Below, piece after piece: positions 8,574-18,164 of a stretch of DNA of 64,000 nt. The notes beneath the pieces were generated by a model. The model saw nothing but the letters and a program-made list of their open reading frames with translations. It was not told the origin of the DNA and made no database searches. The position numbers were made by a program, and so were the translations under genes. Position 1 is the first letter of the stretch, and each line of letters begins with the position of its first letter. The stretch is from Massilia pinisoli (lineage in GTDB: Bacteria > Pseudomonadota > Gammaproteobacteria > Burkholderiales > Burkholderiaceae_D): contig NZ_JANUGW010000001.1 in assembly GCF_024753285.1 (NCBI RefSeq), positions 372,001 through 436,000 of the forward strand, given 5' to 3'.

Positions 8574-10274
8574 ATGGCAGTGACACCCGGCATGGCTGCG
8601 GGCGGCAAATCCATGCCGAAAGGCGTTGGACTGACGAAGGACGAGCGCAAAGTCATCTTCGCGTCCTCGCTCGGCACCGTTTTCGAATGGTACGACTTTT
8701 ACCTGTACGGTTCGCTGGCGACGGTGATCGCCAAGCAATTCTTCATCGGCGACCCGACCACCTCGTTCATCTTCGCCCTGCTGGCCTTCGCGGCCGGCTT
8801 CATCGTGCGCCCGTTCGGCGCGCTCGTGTTCGGGCGCCTGGGCGACATGATCGGTCGTAAGTACACGTTCCTCGTGACGATCCTGATCATGGGCGGCTCC
8901 ACGTTCATCGTCGGCCTGCTGCCGGGCTATGCATCGATCGGCATCGCCGCGCCCATCGTGCTCGTCACCTTGCGCATCCTGCAGGGCCTCGCGCTGGGCG
9001 GCGAATACGGCGGCGCCGCCACGTACGTCGCGGAACATGCGCCGCAGGGCCGCCGCGGCTACTTCACATCGTGGATCCAGACGACGGCCACGCTCGGCCT
9101 GTTCCTGTCGCTGCTCGTCATCACGGGCGTGCGCGCGGGCATGGACACAGCTGCCTTCGATGCCTGGGGCTGGCGCATTCCGTTTCTCGTGTCCGTACTG
9201 CTGCTCGCGGTGTCCGTGTGGATCCGCATGTCGATGAACGAATCGCCCGCGTTCGCCCGGATGAAGGCGGAAGGCCGCACATCGAAGGCGCCGCTGAGCG
9301 AAGCATTCCTGACGTGGAATAACGGCAAGATCGCGCTGCTCGCACTGCTGGGCGTCGTGATGGGCCAGGCCGTCGTCTGGTACACCGGACAGTTCTACGC
9401 GCTGTTCTTCCTGACCAAGACACTCAAGATCGACGACGCCACCGCGAACGTCCTCATCGCCATCGCGCTCGCCCTCGCCACGCCGTTCTTCATCGTGTTC
9501 GGCTCCCTGTCCGACCGCATCGGCCGCAAGACCATCATCCTGGTGGGCTGCCTGATCGCCGCGTTGACCTACATCCCCGTGTTCAAGGGCCTCACGCACT
9601 ACGGCAACCCGGCGCTGGAGGCGGCGCTGGACAACTCGCCTGTCGTCGTCGTGGCCGATCCGGCGTCGTGCCACTTCCAGTTCAACGCGACGGGCACGAA
9701 GAAATTCCCGTCGTCGTGCGACATCGCGACGGCGCAACTGACGGCCGCCTCCGTCAGCTATACGCGCCAGGATGCGGCCAGCGGCACCATTGCCAGCGTC
9801 AAGGTCGGCGACAAGGTCTACCCGTCGTTCAACGCCACCATGACGCCGGACGGCTTGAACTTCGACCTGGCCAGCCGCGACCGCGAGACGGCGCTGAAGA
9901 AGGACCTGGGCGCGGCCCTGAAGGCCGCCGGCTATCCGCCGAAGGCCGATCCCACGCAGCTGAACAAGCCGATGCTCGTGCTGCTGCTGTTCGTGCTCGT
10001 GCTGTACGTGACGATGGTCTACGGCCCCATCGCGGCGATGCTGGTCGAGATGTTCCCCACGCGGATCCGCTACACGTCGATGTCGCTGCCCTACCATATC
10101 GGCAACGGCTGGTTCGGCGGCCTGCTGCCGACGACGGCGTTCGCCCTCGTCGCCGCCAACGGCAACATCTACTACGGCCTGTGGTATCCGATCGTGGTCG
10201 CCCTGGCCACAGTCGTCATCGGCATGCTCTTCGTGCGCGAGACGAAGGACACCGATATCTACGCGGGCGACTGA
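8574..10274 (+). CDS. MHS-family MFS transporter with large extra loop
   Basis: A 566-residue major facilitator of the metabolite:H+ symporter (MHS) group related to ProP, KgtP and ShiA. Seen: FEWYDFYLYG at residues 37-46, the loop 2-3 motif GRLGDMIGRK near residue 87, and the second-half repeat GSLSDRIGRK near residue 310. The substrate is unknown. Between the helix ending near 337 and the last helices (from about 466) is an insertion of about 125 residues, mostly hydrophilic, with two cysteines at about 366 and 382. Topology suggests it is periplasmic. The ATG has AGGAG upstream and a terminator follows the stop. Confidence 0.88.
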   Translation: MAVTPGMAAGGKSMPKGVGLTKDERKVIFASSLGTVFEWYDFYLYGSLATVIAKQFFIGDPTTSFIFALLAFAAGFIVRPFGALVFGRLGDMIGRKYTFLVTILIMGGSTFIVGLLPGYASIGIAAPIVLVTLRILQGLALGGEYGGAATYVAEHAPQGRRGYFTSWIQTTATLGLFLSLLVITGVRAGMDTAAFDAWGWRIPFLVSVLLLAVSVWIRMSMNESPAFARMKAEGRTSKAPLSEAFLTWNNGKIALLALLGVVMGQAVVWYTGQFYALFFLTKTLKIDDATANVLIAIALALATPFFIVFGSLSDRIGRKTIILVGCLIAALTYIPVFKGLTHYGNPALEAALDNSPVVVVADPASCHFQFNATGTKKFPSSCDIATAQLTAASVSYTRQDAASGTIASVKVGDKVYPSFNATMTPDGLNFDLASRDRETALKKDLGAALKAAGYPPKADPTQLNKPMLVLLLFVLVLYVTMVYGPIAAMLVEMFPTRIRYTSMSLPYHIGNGWFGGLLPTTAFALVAANGNIYYGLWYPIVVALATVVIGMLFVRETKDTDIYAGD

Positions 10275-10292
10275 CCTTTCCCGCTTCCCCGG

Positions 10293-10320
10293 AAGCCGCC
10301 GGCATCGGCGGCTTTTTTTT
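10293..10320 (+). terminator. Rho-independent terminator after the MHS transporter
   Basis: AAGCCGCC and GGCGGCTT form a stem around a six-base loop, followed by eight T. It sits 19 bases after the transporter stop. Confidence 0.85.
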
Positions 10321-10371
10321 CGTTCGCATCACGATAATCACGACCACGTGGACACGCTTGGCATCCCGTCG

Positions 10372-10385
10372 AGATAGCGCTACCA
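10372..10385. promoter_or_regulatory. Possible LacI-type operator upstream of the GH5 gene
   Basis: AGATAGCGCTACCA has a palindromic AGCGCT core and lies 37 bases before the glucanase ATG. Read on the minus strand (TGGTAGCGCTATCT) it resembles the TGGGAGCGCTCCCA operators of CelR/CebR-type LacI regulators of cellulose use. No LacI gene is in this window. This is pattern resemblance only. Confidence 0.3.
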
Positions 10386-10421
10386 TCGACTCGTTCCGAT
10401 AACGATAACGATGGAGACCCC

Positions 10422-11468
10422 ATGCTCAAGCTTCCGCACCTCGCCGCCACCGTCACGCTCACCCTCGCCACCCACGCGGCGCTTGCGGCCGACCCGCCGC
10501 CGAATCCGCCGCCCGCCACATCGCAGTTCACGGAACTCGCCGCGCAGGACCAGGTGCACCGGATGGGCCGCGGCGTGAACATCATCGGCTACGACCCGTT
10601 CTGGCGCGACGGCCCCCAGGGCAATTACAAGGACGAGCACTTCGCGAAGATCAAGGCGGCAGGCTTCTCGACCGTGCGCGCCGTGCTGTTCGCGTTCCGC
10701 GCGCTGGATGCACAAAACCGGCTCGATCCGCGCTGGCTGAACCGCCTCGACTGGGTCGTCGCCACCGCGGGCAAGCACGGCCTCAACGTGATCATCGACG
10801 AACACGATTTCGACGAGTGCTCGAAAGACGTCCCCGCCTGCATGCCGAAGCTGAAAGCCGTCTGGGCCCAGCTCGCGGAGCGCTACCGCAACGAGTCGAA
10901 CACCGTGATCTTCGAACTGCTGAACGAACCGCACGGCCAGTTCGATGCTGCGACGTGGAACGCCAGCTTCCCGCAGGTGCTGGCCGTGATGCGCAAGACG
11001 AATCCCACGCGCAACGTGATCGTCGGGGGCGTGCAGTGGAACAGCCGCACGACGTTGAAGGACTTGAAGCTGCCCGCCGACGACCATCACCTCATCGCCA
11101 CGTTCCACTACTACGACCCGTTCCCGTTCACGCACCAGGGCGCGTCGTGGGCAGACGAACCGATTCGCTCGACGACGGGCGTCCACTTCGGCACCGCGGC
11201 CGAGCGCGCGCAGATCGACACGGATTTCGCCGCCGTGAAGGCATGGAGCGACGCGAGCGGCCGCCCCGTCTTCCTCGGCGAATTCGGGGCCTACGACAAA
11301 GGGGCAATGGACGAGCGGGCACTGTGGACGGCCACCGTCGCCCGGACGGCGGAAAAATACGGCTTCGCGTGGGCGTACTGGCAGTTCTCCAGCGACTTCC
11401 TGCTGTACGACTTCAAGCGCGACGATTTCGTGCAGCCGATCCTGAAGGCGCTGGTGCCGGCAAAGTAA
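10422..11468 (+). CDS. Secreted glycoside hydrolase family 5 (cellulase-like endoglucanase)
   Basis: A GH5 enzyme (348 aa) that should hydrolyse beta-1,4-glucan-type bonds. Seen: a Sec signal peptide (about residues 1-22, cleavage near ALAA-DP), catalytic acid E169 in FELLNEPHG, nucleophile E287 in VFLGEFGAYD, and supporting residues HYYDPFPFTHQ (near 229) and WAYWQFSSDF (near 317). No carbohydrate-binding module is attached. It is monocistronic: a terminator precedes it and it runs convergently toward the MFS gene. Substrate could be cellulose, mixed-linkage glucan or mannan; the family alone does not decide. Confidence 0.9.
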   Translation: MLKLPHLAATVTLTLATHAALAADPPPNPPPATSQFTELAAQDQVHRMGRGVNIIGYDPFWRDGPQGNYKDEHFAKIKAAGFSTVRAVLFAFRALDAQNRLDPRWLNRLDWVVATAGKHGLNVIIDEHDFDECSKDVPACMPKLKAVWAQLAERYRNESNTVIFELLNEPHGQFDAATWNASFPQVLAVMRKTNPTRNVIVGGVQWNSRTTLKDLKLPADDHHLIATFHYYDPFPFTHQGASWADEPIRSTTGVHFGTAAERAQIDTDFAAVKAWSDASGRPVFLGEFGAYDKGAMDERALWTATVARTAEKYGFAWAYWQFSSDFLLYDFKRDDFVQPILKALVPAK

Positions 11469-11534
11469 GCCGGCAGTCCGGCCGCGCGACAAACAGGGGC
11501 CTGCGTCCAGGCGCATGCCGCCGGGACGCCCCGC

Positions 11535-12746
11535 TCACGCGGCCGGCGGCAACTCGGCCACGTGCGGCCGGCCCCACGTCCGCATCCGGTTCGCCGCCCA
11601 TGCCGTCAGGATCGCCCCGGCCAGCAGCACGAGGCGCGTATCGACGAGCGTCAGCACGGCGCCCGCCGCGGCCATCAGGATGTTCGCGAGGCAGAACGTC
11701 GTCGACAACAGGCCCATGACGGCGCCCTGCCCGTGGCCGGCGCCGAAGCGGTCCGCGGCCCAGGCCTGGACGACGGCATTGTAGAACGCATGCGGCAGCC
11801 CGAACGCCATGATGCCGACGAGCCCCACCCACAGATGCCCCACGCCCAGCGAGCCGATCGCGAGCGCGACGCACGCGGCGAGCCACGCGGCGCGGCGCAT
11901 CGGTTCCGTGCGACTGGCACGGCCGGCGAACAGCGCGGAACACGTCATCAAGCCGCACATGCCGACGTTGACGAGGGCGATCGCGCGGGTGTCGTAATGC
12001 CCCACCTCGACGAGCCACAGCGGATAGAACTCGTAGAACGCCGTGACGCCGCACGTGTACGCGAGCTGCACGCCGAACAGCGCGCGCAGGCCGTCGTGAC
12101 GCAGCAGGTTGAACGCGTGGCGCTCGCGCGCGACGCTCCACCAGGACGGCCCGGCCGCGCGCGGCGCACGTTCCAGCGCCACGCCGACGAGGATGGCGCC
12201 GAGCAGCAGCGCCCCGGCCGCGATATAGAACGGCACGGTGATGCCCCACGCGATGGTAAACCCGGCCAGCAAGGGCCCGAACAGCCACCCCAGGTGCAGC
12301 GCACCGTTGAGCCACGACAGCGCGTGGTTGCGCAGCGGGCCTTGCAGGCGGTCGGCCAGCATCGCGCGCACGATCGCGCTATGGCCTTCCAGCAGGCCCG
12401 TGCCTAAGCGCGCGGCGAGGAACAGCGGATACGAGCGGCTGGCCAGCGCCCACGCCGTGAGCACGTGGCCGACGGCGGCACCGGCCGCCGTCACGAGCAG
12501 CAGCGGCCGGCGCCCGTAGCGGTCGGACAGTGAGCCGAGGACCGCGGTGCCCAGCAGCAGGCCGACGGGGTTCACCATCAGCGCGATCGCGAACAGCAGT
12601 TTCGGCGGCAGGCCGAGAAAGTGCGTGAGGCTGTCCGGCGCACCGTTCACGAACAGCGGCGGCAGGATCGGGTAAGGCAGCGACGCACCCGTCGTGGACA
12701 ACAGTCCGAGGAGGCAGGCGGTCGCGATCAGGAGGGCGTTCTTCAT
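11535..12746 (-). CDS. MFS transporter, probable drug/metabolite efflux
   Basis: The 403-residue protein has about 12 hydrophobic segments. Seen: the loop 2-3 motif GSLSDRYGRRPLLL near residue 72 and a helix 4-5 region GLLEGHSAIVRAML resembling TetA/MdtG-type exporters. The substrate is unknown. It lies 54 bases downstream of a TetR-family gene on the same strand, so the two probably form an operon. By analogy with other TetR-MFS pairs, TetR would repress export until a ligand appears. Confidence 0.85.
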   Translation of the reverse strand: MKNALLIATACLLGLLSTTGASLPYPILPPLFVNGAPDSLTHFLGLPPKLLFAIALMVNPVGLLLGTAVLGSLSDRYGRRPLLLVTAAGAAVGHVLTAWALASRSYPLFLAARLGTGLLEGHSAIVRAMLADRLQGPLRNHALSWLNGALHLGWLFGPLLAGFTIAWGITVPFYIAAGALLLGAILVGVALERAPRAAGPSWWSVARERHAFNLLRHDGLRALFGVQLAYTCGVTAFYEFYPLWLVEVGHYDTRAIALVNVGMCGLMTCSALFAGRASRTEPMRRAAWLAACVALAIGSLGVGHLWVGLVGIMAFGLPHAFYNAVVQAWAADRFGAGHGQGAVMGLLSTTFCLANILMAAAGAVLTLVDTRLVLLAGAILTAWAANRMRTWGRPHVAELPPAA

Positions 12747-12800
12747 GTGGTCTCGGTCGTCGCGAGGACCTAGCCTAGCACGACGGCCGCCACGTCGGCA

Positions 12801-13328
12801 TCAGGGACTTTCCAGCCGCGCGGCGGCCAGCGACAGCCGCGCCAATTCCTCGGCGAGCGCCGGCGCTGCGATGGCGCCGCCGCGCATCCACGCCGCGAGC
12901 GCCGCCAGCTGGCCCTCCGCGCACGCGAGCGCACGCACGTCCGCGCGCGGCGCGGGCACGCCCCGTGCGCGCAGGCCTGGCGCGCTGCGCGCCGCGAGCA
13001 TGCGCGCGATGCGTGAGCGCAGGGGTTGTTCCAGCATGATGCGCACGGCGCCGGCCCGTTCGCGCACGTGCTCGATCAAGCGCAGCAGCGCGGCCACGTC
13101 GGGCGGATCGGCGGCCAGCACGCCGAGCGGATAGGCGAGCGACGCTTCGAGCAAGTCGTCCTTGGCGCGAAAATGTTCATACAACGTGGAACGCCCGAGG
13201 TCCGCCCGCTCGGCCACCGCCGTCATCGCGACCGCTTCGTAGCCCTGCTCCATCAGCAATTCGATGAACGCCGCCACGGCCGCCTTGCGCGTCCGCTGCC
13301 GGCGCCTGTCCAGTACCGCCTCCACCAT
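12801..13328 (-). CDS. TetR/AcrR family transcriptional regulator
   Basis: The protein has 175 aa with a typical N-terminal TetR helix-turn-helix (RKAAVAAFIELLMEQGYEAV, then TAVAERADLGRSTLYEHFR at about residues 36-54). The C-terminal ligand domain is alanine-rich and not informative about ligand. The start at 13328 has GGGAGG ahead of it; the same frame stays open far upstream, but that part is antisense to the divergent membrane gene. It diverges from the gene at 13452 and precedes the MFS gene. Confidence 0.88.
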   Translation of the reverse strand: MVEAVLDRRRQRTRKAAVAAFIELLMEQGYEAVAMTAVAERADLGRSTLYEHFRAKDDLLEASLAYPLGVLAADPPDVAALLRLIEHVRERAGAVRIMLEQPLRSRIARMLAARSAPGLRARGVPAPRADVRALACAEGQLAALAAWMRGGAIAAPALAEELARLSLAAARLESP

Positions 13329-13362
13329 CCCGCCTCCCGTTCCGGACAGTGCGCGCCGGATG

Positions 13363-13374
13363 TCCGCTAGCGGA
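13363..13374. promoter_or_regulatory. Perfect 12-base palindrome between tetR and the divergent membrane gene
   Basis: TCCGCTAGCGGA is a perfect inverted repeat 35 bases upstream of the TetR start. It is a plausible operator for autoregulation and control of both sides. Assignment to TetR is inference from position. Confidence 0.4.
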
Positions 13375-13451
13375 TGCCGCACCGCGGCCGTCCGCCAACG
13401 GCGCGACCGCGCCTGGTCCAATGTCGTTTTATCAGAAAGGATCACGATAAC

Positions 13452-14147
13452 ATGAGCCACCCCGCAGCCGACCCGTCGCCGACCGCATCGCTCCGCGCCA
13501 TTCCGCCCGCCGCCTGGGCCTTCGTCGTCGCCAGCGTCACGATGGTCGCCCTGCTCGCGCATCATCCCGTCATCGGCCACGCCACGAGCTACGCGGACAA
13601 GATGGCCGCGCTGGCACGCCTCGGCACGAGTGCGGCGCTCGTGCACGGCGCGCTGTTCGGCGTCGTGGCCGTGCTGCTGTACGGTGTCACCACCCTGGCG
13701 CTGGCGCTCGATGCGCGCCGGCCGGCCGTGGCGTTCGGATTGATCTGCCACGCCCTCGGCTGCGGCGCCGTGGGCGGCGCCATGCTGCTGGACGGCTTCA
13801 TCACGGCCCCGCTGGCGCAGGCCGCGCTGGACCACGGCTGGCCGGCCGATGCCACCACCGTCGCGTTCAACCTCGTCGCGATCTCCATCCAGATGCTGAC
13901 GAAAGCGGGTCTCGTCGGGATGGGCGTGGGCATGTGCTGCCTGTCGTGGTCGCGCGGGCAAGCGACACGGGTGCTCGCGGCGCTCGCGCTGCCGGCAGGG
14001 CTGGGCACCGCGTTCGCGGCGGCGAGCGGCCTCCGCATGCACACGCATTCGCTGGTGCTTCTGACGGGCCTGCAGGCGCTGTGGTACGCAGGCGCCGCGC
14101 TCACGTTGTGGCGCATGCGCGGCGCCGGCCCGGGCGTCAGCCGTTGA
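13452..14147 (+). CDS. Multi-pass membrane protein of unknown function
   Basis: A 231-residue, strongly hydrophobic protein with about six predicted helices (for example residues 21-37, 65-86, 95-117, 140-163, 171-191 and 199-220). I do not recognise the family; it has a general resemblance to DUF4386-type four-to-six helix proteins. AAGGAT lies upstream of the ATG at 13452. It diverges from tetR, so it may be part of the same TetR regulon. Its 3' end overlaps the convergent beta-oxidation gene by 11 bases. Confidence 0.65.
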   Translation: MSHPAADPSPTASLRAIPPAAWAFVVASVTMVALLAHHPVIGHATSYADKMAALARLGTSAALVHGALFGVVAVLLYGVTTLALALDARRPAVAFGLICHALGCGAVGGAMLLDGFITAPLAQAALDHGWPADATTVAFNLVAISIQMLTKAGLVGMGVGMCCLSWSRGQATRVLAALALPAGLGTAFAAASGLRMHTHSLVLLTGLQALWYAGAALTLWRMRGAGPGVSR

Positions 14148-16224
14148 AGGTCTTGCCTTCCTGCGCCAGGCGCACGAGCAGCGGCGCCGGCGTCCACGCC
14201 TCACCGTGGTAGCCGCGCGCATACTTCTCGACGGCGGCGAGTACGGTGGGCAGACCGACGGTGTCGGCATGGAACATCGGGCCGCCACGGAACAGCGGGA
14301 AGCCGTAGCCGGACAAATACACCATGTCGATGTCCGATGCGCGCAGCGCGATGCCCTCTTCCAGGATCTTCGCGCCCTCGTTCACCAGCGCATAGACGAG
14401 GCGCTCGACGATCTCCTCGTCGCCGATCGCGCGGCGCGCGATGCCGAGGTCCTGCGAATGCTTGACGATCATCTCGTCGACCCATGCAGACGGTCGCGGC
14501 GTGCGGTCGCCGGCCTCGTAGTCGTACCAGCCGGCGCCCGTCTTCTGGCCGAAGCGGCCCGCCTCGCACAGCAGGTCGGCCGTCTTCGAATATTTGACGT
14601 CGGGCGACTCGACGGCGCGGCGCTTGCGGATGTACCAGCCCACGTCGTTACCGGCAAGGTCGCCCATGCGGAACGGGCCCATGGCGAAGCCGAAGCGCTC
14701 GATCGCGGCATCGACCTGCTGCGGCAGCGCGCCCTCGTCCAGCAGGAAGCCGGCCTGGCGGATGTATTGCTCGACCATGCGGTTGCCGATAAAGCCGTCG
14801 CAGACGCCGGACACGACGCCGGTCTTCTTGATCTTCTTCGCGAGCGCCAGCGCGGTCGCCAGCACGTCCTTGCCCGTTTGGGCGCCGCGCACGATCTCCA
14901 GCAGCTTCATGACGTTGGCGGGGCTGAAGAAATGCAGGCCGATCACGTCCTGCGGGCGCGCCGTGAACGACGCGATGCGGTTCAGGTCCAGCGTCGACGT
15001 GTTGGACGCGAGGATGGCGCCCGGCTTCATCGTGGCGTCCAGCCGGCGGAACACGGTCTCCTTGACACCCATGTCCTCGAACACGGCCTCGATGACGATG
15101 TCGGCCTGGGCGATGTCGGCGTAATCCAGCGTGCCGCCGATCTGCGTGATGCGCTGCTCCGCCTTTTCCGGCGCCAGCTTGCCCTTCTTGACCGTGTTTT
15201 CGTAATTCTTGCGGATCGTGGCAAGGCCCTTGTCCAGCGCGACCTGCGTGGTCTCCACGATCGTCACGGGAAAGCCTGCATTCGCGAGCGCCATCGCGAT
15301 GCCGCCGCCCATCGTGCCGGCGCCGATGACGGCCGCGCTGCGGATGTCGCGCACGGGCGTGTCGGCCGGGACGTCAGGCACCTTGCTGGCCGCACGCTCG
15401 GCGAAGAACGCATGGCGCAACGCCTTCGACGCCGTCGTCTGCGTGAGGTGGATGAACCGCTCGCGCTCGAATTTCAAGCCGTCCTCGAACGGTTTTTCGA
15501 CCGAAGCCGCCACCGTCTCCACGCATTCGACGGGCGCCGGGAACGGCCCGGCCTCGACCTTCACGCGCGCGCGCGCGGCGGCGAGGAACGCGGCGGCGTC
15601 CGGGTGTTCGACCTGGCCCTCGCGCACCTTCGGCAGCGGCCGCACGTCGGCGACGCGGCGCGCGAACGCGACGGCGCCGGCCACGAGGTCGGACCCGGCC
15701 GGCAGCAATTCGTCGAACAGTTTTGTTCCCGTGAGTTTTTCGGACAGGACGGGCGTCCCGGTCACGATCATGTTCATCGCGGCCTCCAGCCCGAGCACGC
15801 GCGGCAAGCGCTGGGTGCCACCGGCGCCCGGCAACAGCCCGAGCTTGACTTCGGGCAGCGCGATCTGCGCGCCGGGCAGCGCGATGCGGTAGTTCGAGCC
15901 CAGCGCCAGCTCCAGGCCGCCGCCCATGCACACGGTGTGGATCGCGGCGACGGTCGGCTTCGTGGAGTCCTCGACCGTGCGGATCAGGGTGTGCAATGTC
16001 GGTTCCGTGAGCGCCTTCGGCGAATTGAATTCGCGGATGTCGGCACCGCCCGAGAACGCCTTGCCGGCGCCCGTGATGACGATGGCCTTGACGGCCGGGT
16101 CGAGCGCGGCGCGCTGCAAACCTTCCACGGCCGCGGTGCGCGTCGCCAGGCCGAGGCCATTGACGGGCGGGTTGTTCAGCGTGATGACGGCGACGTCGTC
16201 GATAACCTGGTAGTCGGCGCTCAT
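14137..16224 (-). CDS. Bifunctional enoyl-CoA hydratase/3-hydroxyacyl-CoA dehydrogenase (FadJ/FadB-like)
   Basis: A fused beta-oxidation enzyme (695 aa). Domains: N-terminal crotonase (about 1-190) with the oxyanion-hole motif FSGGADI and MGGGLELALG carrying a catalytic Glu, plus PEVKLGLLPGAGGTQ with the second Glu. Then 3-hydroxyacyl-CoA dehydrogenase with NAD motif GAGTMGGGIA (about 300) and catalytic-His segment GLHFFSPANVMKLLEI (about 430), and two C-terminal helical domains. It hydrates trans-2-enoyl-CoA and oxidises the 3-hydroxyacyl-CoA. No thiolase is adjacent. A motif shared with the acyl-CoA ligase lies upstream, so it probably has its own promoter. Confidence 0.92.
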   Translation of the reverse strand: MSADYQVIDDVAVITLNNPPVNGLGLATRTAAVEGLQRAALDPAVKAIVITGAGKAFSGGADIREFNSPKALTEPTLHTLIRTVEDSTKPTVAAIHTVCMGGGLELALGSNYRIALPGAQIALPEVKLGLLPGAGGTQRLPRVLGLEAAMNMIVTGTPVLSEKLTGTKLFDELLPAGSDLVAGAVAFARRVADVRPLPKVREGQVEHPDAAAFLAAARARVKVEAGPFPAPVECVETVAASVEKPFEDGLKFERERFIHLTQTTASKALRHAFFAERAASKVPDVPADTPVRDIRSAAVIGAGTMGGGIAMALANAGFPVTIVETTQVALDKGLATIRKNYENTVKKGKLAPEKAEQRITQIGGTLDYADIAQADIVIEAVFEDMGVKETVFRRLDATMKPGAILASNTSTLDLNRIASFTARPQDVIGLHFFSPANVMKLLEIVRGAQTGKDVLATALALAKKIKKTGVVSGVCDGFIGNRMVEQYIRQAGFLLDEGALPQQVDAAIERFGFAMGPFRMGDLAGNDVGWYIRKRRAVESPDVKYSKTADLLCEAGRFGQKTGAGWYDYEAGDRTPRPSAWVDEMIVKHSQDLGIARRAIGDEEIVERLVYALVNEGAKILEEGIALRASDIDMVYLSGYGFPLFRGGPMFHADTVGLPTVLAAVEKYARGYHGEAWTPAPLLVRLAQEGKTFNG

Positions 16225-16275
16225 GGGTCTCCTTCGATTCGTGTGATTGGCGGTGGCGACAATATAACCGCTAAA

Positions 16276-16287
16276 CGAACGGTCGTG
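16276..16287. promoter_or_regulatory. Candidate fatty-acid operator, site 1
   Basis: CGAACGGTCGTG lies 52-63 bases upstream of the bifunctional beta-oxidation gene. It matches site 2 at 17982-17993 in 11 of 12 positions. The core ACGGTCGT is an imperfect palindrome. A TetR-type fatty-acid regulator is a reasonable guess. Confidence 0.45.
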
Positions 16288-17946
<1,659 letters not shown>

Positions 17947-17981
17947 CGTGGTCTCGCGCGGTCGGGGGAACGGCAGAGTTT

Positions 17982-17993
17982 CGAACGATCGTG
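17982..17993. promoter_or_regulatory. Candidate fatty-acid operator, site 2
   Basis: CGAACGATCGTG lies 36-47 bases upstream of the acyl-CoA ligase ATG, in the same orientation as site 1. It contains the perfect palindrome ACGATCGT. Its position fits repression of that promoter. Confidence 0.45.
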
Positions 17994-18164
17994 CGGATAA
18001 CGTCAACAGAAATCGATGCTGCGGCGCAGCAGGCGCCGTCAATGAAGATTGCCGGACGGTTACGGAATGTAACGGGGATAGGTCTCACACGCCGCGGACT
18101 CATAGAATCCGCGCGTGTACGGTAAAATCCGGCCACGACCAGACATCCAAGCAAAGGAAGCGCC

